The notes beneath the pieces are model-generated. The model worked only from the letters and a program-made list of their open reading frames with translations, was not told where the DNA came from and did no database searches. Shown piece by piece: positions 7,731 to 16,673 of a DNA stretch of 25,091 nucleotides (position 1 is its first letter; each line of letters opens with the position of its first letter). The DNA is taken from contig CAYYGL010000059.1 of assembly GCA_964471235.1 (NCBI GenBank), positions 1-25,091 on the forward strand, written 5' to 3'. This DNA comes from CAYYGL01 sp964471235. Lineage in GTDB: Bacteria; Calditrichota; Calditrichia; RBG-13-44-9; J075. A program made the translations under genes and the position numbers.

Positions 7731-8110
7731 TTTGTTGAAGGTCCGGGGACGATAGCTTTCCCCCGGGCCTAATCCCCGGTGTCCTGCTGAAACAGCAGTA
7801 AATCTTAAACAGTAGCGGCACACCATTGGATTTTCGGAATTTTATTTGGGTGGGTATCGGAAAATGTATCGACCGAACTCTATCTGCTTTACTCCCCTAT
7901 CACAAACCTTATTGAATAAATTCCTTATCATACCCGGTGCTTATTCACCCATCCTCAAAAAACGTAACATTTTGTTTTCTTGGAACTTTTTGACCCGCTT
8001 TTTCATAGGCTTACATATAGCACGTTTGGGATTTTTCGGACAGAAAGGAGTTTCTCATTAAATACGAGACTTGCCGGTTGTCCGGAGAGAAAGAGAAGGA
8101 GTCATTTATC
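7731..8110. other. Intergenic region before the barrel-like protein gene
   Basis: This 380-bp stretch has no supported gene. It starts with a hairpin (7741-7748 GTCCGGGG pairing with 7761-7768 CCCCGGGC, one G-T pair) that has no T-run and may cap the 3' end of the upstream mRNA. A possible promoter lies at 7990-8017. An isolated AAAGGAG at 8044-8049 has no standard start codon at a useful distance. Confidence 0.4.
7990..8017 (+). promoter_or_regulatory. Possible promoter for the barrel-like protein
   Basis: TTGACC (7990-7995), 16-bp spacer, TACATA (8012-8017). The -35 is good and the -10 weak. Confidence 0.3.
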
Positions 8111-8977
8111 ATGAAGAACCTGCGCCGCCTCATTTTGATTTTGGTCAGCATTAGCCTTTGTCTACTTCAACCTTCCTTGCTGGCTCAAACCAAAAAGGAA
8201 GAAAAGGGAAAAATTAAACAGGTGGAAGGGGAGGTTGAGAAAAAGAAGAACGATAAAGATGAGGACGACGATGGTGATAACAATTCAGAGGATGTTGTTA
8301 CGGAGAGCTGGTTTAATTTAATTTTCAACGATGTTGCCTGGAATTTCACCTTTCGTCTTGCCTGGGATATGCTGGTTTCTTTTCCCGGAGAAGACACTTT
8401 GCTGTACCAGGGTGATGACGGAAGGTCTTATTATACGGATTATCCCTATGCAACCCCCACCGAAGGAGTGTTTTCCGATGCCCCGGGGAAACAGTTTTTC
8501 ATTAATCTTTCCGGTCATTACTTCTACGATGAATCGGATTTGGATGGTATCGGTTTTCGGGGGCGCGCATCTCCCTATCCGTTTGTCAGCGCCGAGGTGC
8601 ATTTTACAGAACTAAGGGAGCATCTCCGTTCCGGCGGGGAAGATGTGCTGCAATTGTACAGCGCTTTCCTCAATTATAACCGGGTACGGCTACCCCGCTG
8701 GTCTCTATGGTGGGGATTGGGTCTCAAAGGTATGCGTGGCTCCATTAAACACACCGGGGTTGCATTTAACGCCGGAACGGAAATTTTTCTCGCCCGCCCG
8801 CTCAGCCTTCACTTCAGTTACAGCGGCGGTTTTTTGAACGGCAGGTATGTGCCGGAATTTTTTGGCACCTTAAGTGTGCATATTAACCGCTTCGCCCTCT
8901 TTGGCGGATATCAATCCTGGAGAGCCGGCTCGGCAACCATCGACGGGATTCTCAGCGGGATGAAAATTTATTTCTAA
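8111..8977 (+). CDS. Secreted, probable outer-membrane beta-barrel protein with acidic linker
   Basis: A 288-residue exported protein. Residues 1-25 form a signal peptide: MKNLRR, then a hydrophobic core, then SLLA before Gln26, a good signal peptidase I site. Residues 27-62 are a highly charged Lys/Glu/Asp linker, including a DEDDDGD run. From about 65 the sequence is rich in aromatic and alternating residues, such as NFTFRLAWDM, LHFSYSGGF and FALFGGYQSW, typical of membrane beta-strands, and the chain ends MKIYF with the C-terminal phenylalanine that the BAM machinery recognises in many barrel proteins. The start at 8111 follows AAGGAG (8096-8101). The family is unrecognised; porin or structural roles are both possible. 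A bidirectional terminator follows. Confidence 0.82.
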   Translation: MKNLRRLILILVSISLCLLQPSLLAQTKKEEKGKIKQVEGEVEKKKNDKDEDDDGDNNSEDVVTESWFNLIFNDVAWNFTFRLAWDMLVSFPGEDTLLYQGDDGRSYYTDYPYATPTEGVFSDAPGKQFFINLSGHYFYDESDLDGIGFRGRASPYPFVSAEVHFTELREHLRSGGEDVLQLYSAFLNYNRVRLPRWSLWWGLGLKGMRGSIKHTGVAFNAGTEIFLARPLSLHFSYSGGFLNGRYVPEFFGTLSVHINRFALFGGYQSWRAGSATIDGILSGMKIYF

Positions 8978-9007
8978 GCCCCCCAATGACCATCTCATCC
9001 ATCAATA

Positions 9008-9042
9008 AAAAACCCGGTAGAGGAACTATCCACCGGGTTTTT
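9008..9042. terminator. Bidirectional intrinsic terminator
   Basis: AAAAACCCGGT (9008-9018) pairs with ACCGGGTTTTT (9032-9042) around a 13-nt loop. The A-run on one side and T-run on the other let it stop both the barrel-protein gene (+) and the pentapeptide-repeat gene (-), which converge here. Confidence 0.9.
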
Positions 9043-9074
9043 AACAAGCTGTTTATAACCGCAAAATTTGTTGG

Positions 9075-9962
9075 TTAAAGCACAACCAATCCTTCGGTGT
9101 TGGCATTTTCCAGTTTTTTGGTACTGAGATTGTTATGGATTAACACCGCCCGCTGCAGGATGGGGGAGGTGATGGTGCAGCGATGAAATTTCCCGCCCAC
9201 AATTTGCGTTTCCCGCATTACCGGCTTTGCCAGTTTGCAATTGTCAAACAGAGAATTGCGGATGATGGCAGTGGCAAAACGGCAATTCTGTAAATGGCTG
9301 GTCTTAAATTCACTCTCATCAATAATACATCCGATGTAATTCACCTGCTTCAAATCGCTCATTTCAAAACGGCAATCATAGAATTGGCTGCCGGAACACA
9401 GGGCATTATCCAACTTGCTGTCATACACCAGAAACTGATCGAAATAGCTCATCATAAAATTGCCATCGATAATCTGACAGGCATGAATGTTGACATCCTT
9501 CCAGAAGGAATTTTTCAAGTCTGCCGATTTAATATAGAGATTTTCGAAACGGCACTTTTTCACCTTCAACAAATTGCCTTCCACCAGCGACATATCCACA
9601 TCTACAAAATCGGACTCGACAACGATCGCTCCACTCAGGGTTGCCTGAACCAATTTGGTGTTCTGAAATTTGCATTCCTGGAAAAAACAGCGTTTGAAAT
9701 TGGCATTGGTCAAATTGGTATTGGATAAATCCACATTTATAAATACTGCTCCGACAAATGAAGCACTCCGTAAATCCAGTTGGGACAAATCGAATCGTTC
9801 CAACACGACCTTGTCAAGCGTAATCGGCGCTACCGTATTCTCGATATTGGTACGCAGCTTTTTCAAATAAGACTTTTTATCCGGGATATGTTGCCAGCAA
9901 TAATTGGTAAACGAAATCGGTTTAAAGGGACAGCCTTCAATCGCACATTTGTGATATGACAT
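9075..9962 (-). CDS. Pentapeptide-repeat-like protein with N-terminal zinc-finger-like motif
   Basis: A 295-residue soluble protein in two parts. Residues 1-30 contain C6, C11, C22 and H25 (CAIEGC ... YCWQH), a plausible CCCH zinc-binding knuckle. From about 50 the chain is a run of degenerate pentapeptide-type repeats, for example FDLSQLDLRSASF, NTNLTNANF, DLKNSFW, HLQNCRF and NSLFDNCKL, with Leu/Phe at the centre and small residues before it; such repeats fold as a right-handed square beta-helix. Some units have Cys or Phe at core positions. There is no signal peptide or membrane segment. ATG 9962-9960 follows AAGGAAGG, and a strong promoter lies upstream. Known pentapeptide proteins can mimic DNA or act as scaffolds; a specific function cannot be assigned. 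Confidence 0.85.
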   Translation of the reverse strand: MSYHKCAIEGCPFKPISFTNYCWQHIPDKKSYLKKLRTNIENTVAPITLDKVVLERFDLSQLDLRSASFVGAVFINVDLSNTNLTNANFKRCFFQECKFQNTKLVQATLSGAIVVESDFVDVDMSLVEGNLLKVKKCRFENLYIKSADLKNSFWKDVNIHACQIIDGNFMMSYFDQFLVYDSKLDNALCSGSQFYDCRFEMSDLKQVNYIGCIIDESEFKTSHLQNCRFATAIIRNSLFDNCKLAKPVMRETQIVGGKFHRCTITSPILQRAVLIHNNLSTKKLENANTEGLVVL

Positions 9963-10021
9963 TTCCGTTACCCTTCCTTAAATAGACACAATTCTCCAAA
10001 TTATCTATTTTTTAGCGTGAT

Positions 10022-10050
10022 ATTATAAAAAAATCAAGGCAAATTTCCAA
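10022..10050 (-). promoter_or_regulatory. Strong promoter for the pentapeptide-repeat gene
   Basis: TTGGAA (10050-10045), 17-bp spacer, perfect TATAAT (10027-10022) on the minus strand. The predicted leader is about 50 nt. It is the closest match to consensus in the window. Confidence 0.65.
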
Positions 10051-10118
10051 CTACAAAAATATTTTATTGTTTTAAACATAAAAAAAGTTCCCTATATTTT
10101 TTGTTTTTTATTTTTGAA

Positions 10119-10131
10119 CCTGTTAAACAGG
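10119..10131. repeat. Short inverted repeat in divergent promoter region
   Basis: CCTGTT and AACAGG are perfect 6-bp arms around one base, about 50 bp before the polymerase-like gene. It may be an operator; it does not fit a LexA box spacing. Confidence 0.3.
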
Positions 10132-10180
10132 GCTCTCATCACGCGACGCGCTGCGTTCAATATATTCATCTTTAATTGAT

Positions 10181-11428
10181 ATGCTGTCTTCCTCTTCACA
10201 ATCATCTCACTTTTCCCTGTTCAACCGACTTCTCTTCTATTCCTTTTTCCTGCTCAGCATCACCCTGCCCTGGTCTTTAGCTGCCATGCAAATTGCCCTG
10301 GTGAGCACCTCCCTGGCAGCGATTCTTATGTTGGTTATTGAGAAACGAAATTTCTCCCTGCGCCATCCGTTTTTTTTAATACTGGGCGTCTATGTTTTCT
10401 TACGAGTGCTCTCTGCCGCTCTCAGTCCGGATCCCTCAACTTCTTTTAATGCCTTGTATCATACCGATTGGGTGATTTTTCCGGTGGTATTTCTAACGGC
10501 TGCCCCTCTTTCGGTATCGCAAACGCAGAAAGTCCTGAAGGGATTACTTATCTCTGCCGCGGTGGTAGCTATATACGGTATTTACCAATTTGCAGTCGGG
10601 TTGGATATCTTTGGGCATCACCTTACGCCTTACAATGGATGGTATCGAGCGGTGGGAGGATATAATTTTTACCTCACCTTTGCCGGCAACCAATTAATGG
10701 CGCTGGGAATGGCATTTGCTTTTCTTCTTCTGCCGGGAAAGGAGAAAACGGTGAGCCGACTTTATGGTCTCATCGCAATCATTCTTTTTGTCAGTATTCT
10801 CGGGACATTTGCCCGCAGCGCCTGGCTGGGATTCCTGGTGATGATTCCCCTGGGCATTTTGTTAATGAAACCCCGCTGGTTCATTTTTGTCATTCCGGGC
10901 ATCATTGTTGGAGGGGCGCTTGCGATTTGGTTAATCCCCGCCCTGCAAACCCGCTTTCTGAGTATCTTTGATGTGGCTCAGAACGAAACTCGCATTACCA
11001 TCTGGAAAACCACCTGGGAAATGATAAAGGCGCACCCGGTATGGGGTGTGGGACCGGGGTTGTATAAACCCAACTTTTTAATTTACAAAGTGCCCGGTTA
11101 TTACGATACCTACGCCCATGCCCATAACGATTACCTGAACATGGCGGCAAACAGCGGTTTGATGGGATTCTTAAGCTGGCTGGCGGTGTGGGGCACGTGG
11201 TTCTATTATTCATTCCGGACACTCCGCCTGAAAAGCCTGTCCGTGGGAGAGCAAAGAATTCTGCTGGGCGGCCTCCTGGGGCTGACGGGAATTTTTATTG
11301 CTGCGTTTTTCCAGTGTTATTATACCGACCTGGAAAACAACATTTTCTGGTGGTTTCTGGCGGTGCTGAACCTGCAAATCATTCTAAAACATACCGGGAT
11401 GCCAACCTCGCCAATTGGCAGGAAATGA
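10181..11428 (+). CDS. O-antigen ligase/polymerase family protein (Wzy/WaaL-like)
   Basis: A 415-residue inner-membrane protein with about 10-12 hydrophobic segments, of the O-antigen ligase/Wzy superfamily (PF04932-like). Such enzymes join lipid-linked glycan units, either polymerising repeats or attaching glycan to an acceptor, on the outer face of the membrane. Typical features are the FARSAWLGF stretch (210-218) with an arginine after a membrane helix, a large periplasmic loop with TIWKTTWEMIKAHPVWGVGPG (273-293), and HAHNDYLNMAANSG (313-326). Which reaction it performs cannot be decided from sequence. The ATG has no Shine-Dalgarno; a TATATT at 10161-10166 would place the transcript start only about 8 nt upstream. 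It converges, with a 14-bp gap, on the glycan operon, whose polymerase it probably is (inference). Confidence 0.87.
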   Translation: MLSSSSQSSHFSLFNRLLFYSFFLLSITLPWSLAAMQIALVSTSLAAILMLVIEKRNFSLRHPFFLILGVYVFLRVLSAALSPDPSTSFNALYHTDWVIFPVVFLTAAPLSVSQTQKVLKGLLISAAVVAIYGIYQFAVGLDIFGHHLTPYNGWYRAVGGYNFYLTFAGNQLMALGMAFAFLLLPGKEKTVSRLYGLIAIILFVSILGTFARSAWLGFLVMIPLGILLMKPRWFIFVIPGIIVGGALAIWLIPALQTRFLSIFDVAQNETRITIWKTTWEMIKAHPVWGVGPGLYKPNFLIYKVPGYYDTYAHAHNDYLNMAANSGLMGFLSWLAVWGTWFYYSFRTLRLKSLSVGEQRILLGGLLGLTGIFIAAFFQCYYTDLENNIFWWFLAVLNLQIILKHTGMPTSPIGRK

Positions 11429-11442
11429 TATTCCCTCACACA

Positions 11443-12858
11443 TCAATACGCATTCTCCCCTTTTAAAATGGCAATAAAGGTCAGGATGATAATTTTGATA
11501 TCGAACCAGAGGGACCAGTTTTCGATATAGTAAAGGTCGTATTCAACCCGTTCTTTCCAGGGGGCGGACTGGCGTTTGCCGTTCACTTGCGCCCAGCCGG
11601 TAATGCCGCAGCGCACCCGATGGCGCTCCGAAAAATGCGGGATGGAACGAAGATACTGATTCACATAATAGGTGCGCTCGGGACGCGGTCCTACCAGACT
11701 CATATCCCCTTTCAACACATTGATCAATTGAGGCAATTCATCCAGGCTGGTGCGGCGCAGAAAGCGCCCAATCGGTGTCACCCGCGGGTCTTCTTTTTGA
11801 ACATCCACCAGCCCGCTCTGATCCTCCTGGTCAACCACCAGGGAACGAAATTTTAGCATGGTGAATTCCACTCCCTCCAGCCCGACCCGCTTCTGTTTGT
11901 AAAAAACAGGCCCCCTTGAGGTGAGTTTGATGAGCAATGCAAGGAGCAAAAAGAGGGGAGAGAGCAGGATAAGCCCCAGGAAAGAAAACACAATGTCAAA
12001 GAGACGTTTGAGAAATCCCTGCCATCCGGACAGGGTGAAGGATTTCAATTGCAGCATGGGGATGCCGCCCACCTCCAGGGCGTGAAGACGGGAAGGCAGC
12101 AAATCTACAATATCCGGAATATAAAACAGTTCGATGTTTTTCCCCTCGGTAGATGCGATGACCGATAAAATCTGCTGATGGTCTGTGGGGGTGAGCGCCA
12201 GAATTAACCCATCGCAGCTTCCATTGAAGAGCAGTTCCGGGAGAGAATTTATGTCTCCCAGGTACGGCAGGGAGATGTCCGCCAGTTTTTTTTCCGCCAC
12301 ATAGCCGGTAAATCGAAATTGGTGATTGTTGGCACCGGCTAACTGCTTATAAACCGACGGCAGTTTCTCCGCAGAGCCCACCAGCACGGTGTGCCAGAGA
12401 TTAAATCCTTTCTTCAAAAATTTCTTTTTGAGATGGTGGAAAAAATACCGTTCGATGATCAGAAAAATGTTGGTCATCATAAATATCAGCAGGAAAACCA
12501 ATCTCGAATAAGAAAACCCGCGGTACATAAAGGCGGCGCTCATGGCAAACAGCATCCCAAGGAAACAGGTTTTTAATATCACCGGAATATCTTCTGCAAA
12601 TGTGGAAAAGAAACGACTTCGGTAGGAGCGAAACGTGCCGAATAAAAGCAGGTAAATCAGGATGATCAGCCAGGAGAAGTAAAGATATTTCTCCAGGGGA
12701 GGTACCGGATGCCACCGTTTCACATGGAGAACCTCCACTAATGGTGAATAGAAGCGGAGGTAATACGAAAAAATCGTTGCCAGTTCGATGGTGAGGGCAT
12801 CCAGCACCATCTTCAAGAATGGCACCAGCAGATTGCGTCGGTAAATGCCTTCTTTCAT
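11443..12858 (-). CDS. Undecaprenyl-phosphate sugar-1-phosphate transferase (WbaP/WcaJ type)
   Basis: A polyprenol-phosphate hexose-1-phosphate transferase that starts glycan assembly by moving a sugar phosphate from a nucleotide sugar to undecaprenyl phosphate in the inner membrane. The 471-residue length and layout match the large class: four N-terminal hydrophobic segments (about 12-135), a central nucleotide-binding-like domain (about 155-265), a membrane hairpin FDIVFSFLGLILLSPLFLLL (287-306) and the catalytic domain. Catalytic-domain landmarks are KQKRVGLEG (321-329), MLKFRSL (334-340), the Asp-Glu dyad in SLDELPQL (371-378), GDMSLVGPRPE (384-394) and ITGWAQVNG (419-427). The ATG overlaps the previous gene's stop by ATGA (12855-12858), implying coupled translation. 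It is the last gene of the operon. The sugar is not predictable. Confidence 0.95.
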   Translation of the reverse strand: MKEGIYRRNLLVPFLKMVLDALTIELATIFSYYLRFYSPLVEVLHVKRWHPVPPLEKYLYFSWLIILIYLLLFGTFRSYRSRFFSTFAEDIPVILKTCFLGMLFAMSAAFMYRGFSYSRLVFLLIFMMTNIFLIIERYFFHHLKKKFLKKGFNLWHTVLVGSAEKLPSVYKQLAGANNHQFRFTGYVAEKKLADISLPYLGDINSLPELLFNGSCDGLILALTPTDHQQILSVIASTEGKNIELFYIPDIVDLLPSRLHALEVGGIPMLQLKSFTLSGWQGFLKRLFDIVFSFLGLILLSPLFLLLALLIKLTSRGPVFYKQKRVGLEGVEFTMLKFRSLVVDQEDQSGLVDVQKEDPRVTPIGRFLRRTSLDELPQLINVLKGDMSLVGPRPERTYYVNQYLRSIPHFSERHRVRCGITGWAQVNGKRQSAPWKERVEYDLYYIENWSLWFDIKIIILTFIAILKGENAY

Positions 12859-14018
12859 AAACGGCTCTTTCGTTCTTCTTCAAAAAAAGACTTTACCGCT
12901 TGTTCGATAAAGAGTTCCATCTCGTTTATAAATCGTTCCCGGCGGAACTGTCGGGCATGTTGATGGATAAAGCGGGCATCCCAGTGAAGTGTTTCAAATT
13001 GTTCCAGTGCCTGAACCAGCGCGGGAGCGGTCTGCTCTTTAAAAAAGACCCCGGTGCATTTACCTTCATTTGCACCATCAAAGCCAATCACCGTTTCCAG
13101 CGCCCCGCCGCGTTGATAGGCAATGACCGGTTTGCCGCAGCTTTGTGCTTCCACCGGCACAATCCCGAAATCTTCCTCGCCGGGGAATATCAACGCTTTG
13201 CAGCCGCCATAATAGCGGGCTAATTGCTCCGCCGGCTGCCAATCAATAAAGCGAATGTTACCGGCTGCCAACTTTTGCAGCCGCTCCTTCTCCGGTCCGT
13301 TGCCAATTACATAGAGCAGGTCATCCCGTTCGTTAAACACCCGAATCGCCAAATCCAGCCGTTTATACGGCACCATGGCGGAAACGATTAGGTAATACGC
13401 TCCCTCCCGGTTACTCACCGGAAAAAGCTCCGTATCCACGGGAGGATAAATAACCGTTGCCTTACGTCGGTAATTTTTGCGAATTCGTTTTGCCACGTGA
13501 AGGGAATTGGCAATGAAGTGGTCTACCCGGTTGGCACTACTGACATCCCACATCCGCAGGTAATTGGCAAAAAAGGGAATGATTTTTCGCTGCCACCAAC
13601 GGATCTGATCCTCTCCAAAATATTCTTCGTACATATCCCAGACATAGCGCATGGGGGTATGCAGATAAGAGATGTGCAGGGCGTCCGGCGGTGTTCGTAC
13701 TCCCTTTGCCACGCAGTGAGAGGTGGAGATAATCAGGTGATAGCCCTTAAAATTGAAGAGCTCGATAGCGGTGGGAAACAGGGGCAGGTAATGACGATAG
13801 CGGGTGGTTTTGAAAGGGAGCCGGTTGATAAAGGAAGTGAAAATCCGCCGGTCTTCGATCACCGGGGAAACACTGCCCGGGTTATGCAGGAGGGTAAACA
13901 AATCCGCTTCGGGAAACATGCGGCACAACGCCTCCAGCACCTTCTCCCCGCCCCGCATGCTGGTCAGCCAGTCATGCACCAGGGCAACCTTCACTGATGA
14001 CGGTAAGGAATTAATCAT
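12855..14018 (-). CDS. Glycosyltransferase family 4 protein
   Basis: A 387-residue GT-B, GT4-type glycosyltransferase that should add one sugar to the lipid-linked glycan at the cytoplasmic membrane face. The N-terminal domain has VALVHDWLTSMRGGEKVLEA (11-30), a common opening in this family. The C-terminal nucleotide-sugar domain has VSAMVPYKRLDLAI (212-225), VIGNGPEKERL (237-247) and the EX7E motif EDFGIVPVE (282-290) followed by AQSCGKPVIA. There is no signal peptide. ATG 14018-14016 overlaps the end of the upstream glycosyltransferase gene by 8 bp, and its own stop overlaps the next start by 4 bp. Donor sugar and linkage are unknown. Confidence 0.93.
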   Translation of the reverse strand: MINSLPSSVKVALVHDWLTSMRGGEKVLEALCRMFPEADLFTLLHNPGSVSPVIEDRRIFTSFINRLPFKTTRYRHYLPLFPTAIELFNFKGYHLIISTSHCVAKGVRTPPDALHISYLHTPMRYVWDMYEEYFGEDQIRWWQRKIIPFFANYLRMWDVSSANRVDHFIANSLHVAKRIRKNYRRKATVIYPPVDTELFPVSNREGAYYLIVSAMVPYKRLDLAIRVFNERDDLLYVIGNGPEKERLQKLAAGNIRFIDWQPAEQLARYYGGCKALIFPGEEDFGIVPVEAQSCGKPVIAYQRGGALETVIGFDGANEGKCTGVFFKEQTAPALVQALEQFETLHWDARFIHQHARQFRRERFINEMELFIEQAVKSFFEEERKSRL

Positions 14019-15357
14019 TGCGATTCATTGTAATTGTCCGGTTAAAAATTTCAGTCAATTGTTTGGTCAGGTTCTTGCGCTCGTACCTGGTAATTTGACG
14101 ACGCTTAAATGTACTATCCAATGTACCCTGCACAAATAAGTCATAGAGAAGGGAAATGCCTTGCAGGATATCCTCCACCCGGTCGTTGGGCGCTACAATG
14201 CCCGAATTGGTCTGGCGAATCACCTCCGCAGCGACTCCATCCGGCGGCACCACTGCCAGAATCGGGCGATTGGCGCGTAGATATTCGAAAATCTTTCCGG
14301 TCATCACCGCCTCATTATGAGGATACTCGCCAATGAGTAACATCAATACCGTCGCTTCACACATTTCCCGGATTACCTGTTCATGGGGCAGGTAGGAGAC
14401 AATTTCCACATTTTCATCAATACCCAGTTGTTTAAGAAAACGGTAATTATCAAAATCGCCGGGGTTATCCAACTGCCCGATCAGTCGTAATCTTATCTTT
14501 CCTCGCTGCCCGGGATGCGCGTCCAAAAACTGCCGGTATGCCAACAAAAATTTAGCCGGATTTTGCTCCCGGTTAAATATCCCCGTATAGGTAATTCGAA
14601 AGAGTTCCCCGGATCGCTCAACCTGCTGACAGGGCTCAAAATCCGCTTCATCATACCCATTGGTAATAACGGTAAATTTCTGGTGGGGGTTGATCGCTTT
14701 AAACCGTTGGGCAATCAGCGAAGTGGTGGTAACTATGTGTGACGCCTGGTGTAAGACCCATTTTTCCAGCTTCCGATCAATAAATAATCGCCAGCGGTTT
14801 TGGGGAAAGTTCGCCCGGTCAACCCAAAAATCCCGGAAGTCCGCTATCCAGGGTAAACCGGTCAACCGGGATAACAGGGCGGCGATCAAATGATCGGTAA
14901 AGGGAGAGGCAGTGGAGAAAATGAGTGCCGGTTGTTCCCGGCGAATAATTCGCCACCCCATCCATATCGCAAATGGGAGCCAGAGGATTTCGTTATCCGG
15001 TACCAGCAGAAATGTTTTTAGTCCTACCAGAAACCCCGGTTTTATCGATTTTGCCGGCAGTTGCCGGGTAGCGCTTTTGCTCAATTTTCGCCCGGAGAGC
15101 AATTTGAGCAGCTTTCGCACCCATTTCATCGGTTCTATGGACACACTCCGATAGACCCTTGCCTCCCCGGGAATATCCTTCATCAAACTGGAGTCAACAT
15201 AATAATCAAACGGTTCTTTGACGGTTAACACCAGCGGGATCCAACCGAAGGAGGGCAGGTATTTTACGAATTTTGAGGAGCGCTGCACCCCGCCGCCCCC
15301 GCTGGGTGGAAAGTAATAGGCAATGAATAAAACTTTTTTCTGCGAACGGTTTTTCAT
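14011..15357 (-). CDS. Glycosyltransferase, GT4-like (GT-B fold)
   Basis: A 448-residue GT-B glycosyltransferase. The N terminus KVLFIAYYFPPSGGGGVQRS (8-27) is the glycine-rich opening seen in WbuB-like and related enzymes. IADFRDFWVD (171-180) and VITNGYDEADF (230-240) are typical of this subgroup. In the C-terminal domain, ITYTGIF (255-261) begins the nucleotide-sugar fold, and GKIFEYLRANRPILAVVPPDG (354-374) occupies the position of the usual donor-binding helix, with Glu358 in place of the standard EX7E. Thus it is a variant rather than a textbook GT4. ATG 15357-15355 has a weak Shine-Dalgarno. A 29-bp gap separates it from the flippase gene, the longest in the operon core. Confidence 0.9.
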   Translation of the reverse strand: MKNRSQKKVLFIAYYFPPSGGGGVQRSSKFVKYLPSFGWIPLVLTVKEPFDYYVDSSLMKDIPGEARVYRSVSIEPMKWVRKLLKLLSGRKLSKSATRQLPAKSIKPGFLVGLKTFLLVPDNEILWLPFAIWMGWRIIRREQPALIFSTASPFTDHLIAALLSRLTGLPWIADFRDFWVDRANFPQNRWRLFIDRKLEKWVLHQASHIVTTTSLIAQRFKAINPHQKFTVITNGYDEADFEPCQQVERSGELFRITYTGIFNREQNPAKFLLAYRQFLDAHPGQRGKIRLRLIGQLDNPGDFDNYRFLKQLGIDENVEIVSYLPHEQVIREMCEATVLMLLIGEYPHNEAVMTGKIFEYLRANRPILAVVPPDGVAAEVIRQTNSGIVAPNDRVEDILQGISLLYDLFVQGTLDSTFKRRQITRYERKNLTKQLTEIFNRTITMNRND

Positions 15358-15386
15358 GATGATGTCTTTACGGTAAATTCCCGCTT

Positions 15387-16673
15387 TTAAATTCTACCGA
15401 TTTCTTTCCAGTCGCTCCGCTTCAAAAGCAACATTTCCCGCAGGGGGATGCCGCTGACCCGGTGATGGAAAAACAGCAGCGCCATGGCACCGACAGAGTA
15501 GGAAACCGTGGAGCTCAGCGCTGCGCCATTAATCCCCATCACAGGAATCAACCAGATGTTCAACACAATATTCACTACAAAATTGATTGTCGCGCCGTAC
15601 AGGGTTAACCGCGGGAGCCCCCGGGAGAGCAGATCCGCCGAGATCATTTTGGGGATGATCAGCGCGACAATCCCCGGCAGGAGAATGATTAACGGCATGA
15701 CCGAAGCGGTGTATTGTTGGGAAAAAATGAGCGGGATGATCCAGGGGGCTAAAATCCCCAGGAAGATAGCTCCCAACAAAACAATCCATAAATTTACCCG
15801 AACCAGGATGGGGGTTTTCTGCTGTTGTTCCCGGGAATGGGTGGCAGCGGGGAGAAAAATCAAACTTGAGGCATGGGTAAGATAAAGCAGACGTTCGGCG
15901 ATCATTACCGCAACATAATACCAGCCGACATCCTGCTGGGTGAGAAAATAGCCAATCAAAAAGATATCCACCCGGTAGATCAGATAAGCCAGCAGATTGG
16001 AGCACATTATCGGGGTGCCATACGCCAGCAGCGCCCGGGTGATTTCCGGTTTCCATTTCCAGGACAGCGGAAAGATGCTCTTTATCCAAATATACATGCC
16101 TGGCAGCAGCCAGGAGATACCGTAAATCAGTACGACCGTTGCTACTGTTAGTTGATGACCGAGGTATGCGGTGATCAATAACAGAAAGTAAAGCAGCGGT
16201 CGGGTTAACTGGTTGCCATTGTAGCTTTTAAATTTTTGTTGCCCCAACCATACCTTACTGCCGTAATCATACAGCAGCAGGGAGAACAGAAGAAAGATAC
16301 ACCATTGGGCGTCCCGGCGCACAAAGTCAATTTCTGGGGCAGAAAAGAACAAGTTGAGGATATTGCTCCGGATAACAATCAGGAGCGTCAATGCCCCGGC
16401 AAGAAACAAAAATACCCCATTGATGCTCACCGTGCTCAGCAGCCTTTTAAAAGAGAACCGCTTGTTGCTGATGAAATACAGCAGTGCGGTCTCCTGACCC
16501 AAATTCACCACTTTGTAAACCGTCTCCGCCAGTATCAACAACGTTGCCATTATCCCGTATCCTTCCGGACCCAGCCACCGGGAAACCAACGCATTGTTCG
16601 CCAGCACCAGCAAAAAAACCGTTATCTGAGTAAGAAAGGTGAAGCCGATAATTTTTGAAAGCGGTTTAGCCAT
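15387..16673 (-). CDS. Polysaccharide flippase (Wzx/MATE-like)
   Basis: A 428-residue membrane protein with about 12 hydrophobic segments, of the oligosaccharide flippase superfamily (MOP/Wzx). It should turn undecaprenyl-diphosphate-linked glycan across the inner membrane to the periplasmic face, where the polymerase works. Typical features are the N-terminal LVSRWLGPEGYGIMATLL (29-46), repeated charged turns between paired helices, an internal YRVDIFLIGYFL (233-244), and the late INGAALSSTVSYSVG (378-392). ATG 16673-16671 overlaps the preceding gene by 8 bp, so translation is probably coupled. Substrate specificity cannot be read. Confidence 0.92.
   Translation of the reverse strand: MAKPLSKIIGFTFLTQITVFLLVLANNALVSRWLGPEGYGIMATLLILAETVYKVVNLGQETALLYFISNKRFSFKRLLSTVSINGVFLFLAGALTLLIVIRSNILNLFFSAPEIDFVRRDAQWCIFLLFSLLLYDYGSKVWLGQQKFKSYNGNQLTRPLLYFLLLITAYLGHQLTVATVVLIYGISWLLPGMYIWIKSIFPLSWKWKPEITRALLAYGTPIMCSNLLAYLIYRVDIFLIGYFLTQQDVGWYYVAVMIAERLLYLTHASSLIFLPAATHSREQQQKTPILVRVNLWIVLLGAIFLGILAPWIIPLIFSQQYTASVMPLIILLPGIVALIIPKMISADLLSRGLPRLTLYGATINFVVNIVLNIWLIPVMGINGAALSSTVSYSVGAMALLFFHHRVSGIPLREMLLLKRSDWKEIGRI

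Noticed and set aside
7846..8061. 71-codon plus-strand open frame before the barrel-protein gene
   Set aside because: No ribosome-binding site, non-ATG start and irregular composition; it also covers the likely promoter at 7990-8017.
9294..9728. 144-codon plus-strand open frame opposite the pentapeptide-repeat gene
   Set aside because: It is antisense to a well-supported gene with promoter and ribosome site; its repetitive look mirrors the repeats on the other strand.
10119..10131. Inverted repeat as a LexA/SOS box
   Set aside because: Arms are only 1 bp apart, which fits neither the E. coli nor the Bacillus type of LexA site.
11429..11442. Possible terminator between the convergent polymerase and sugar-transferase genes
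   Set aside because: The 14-bp gap has no hairpin or T-run.
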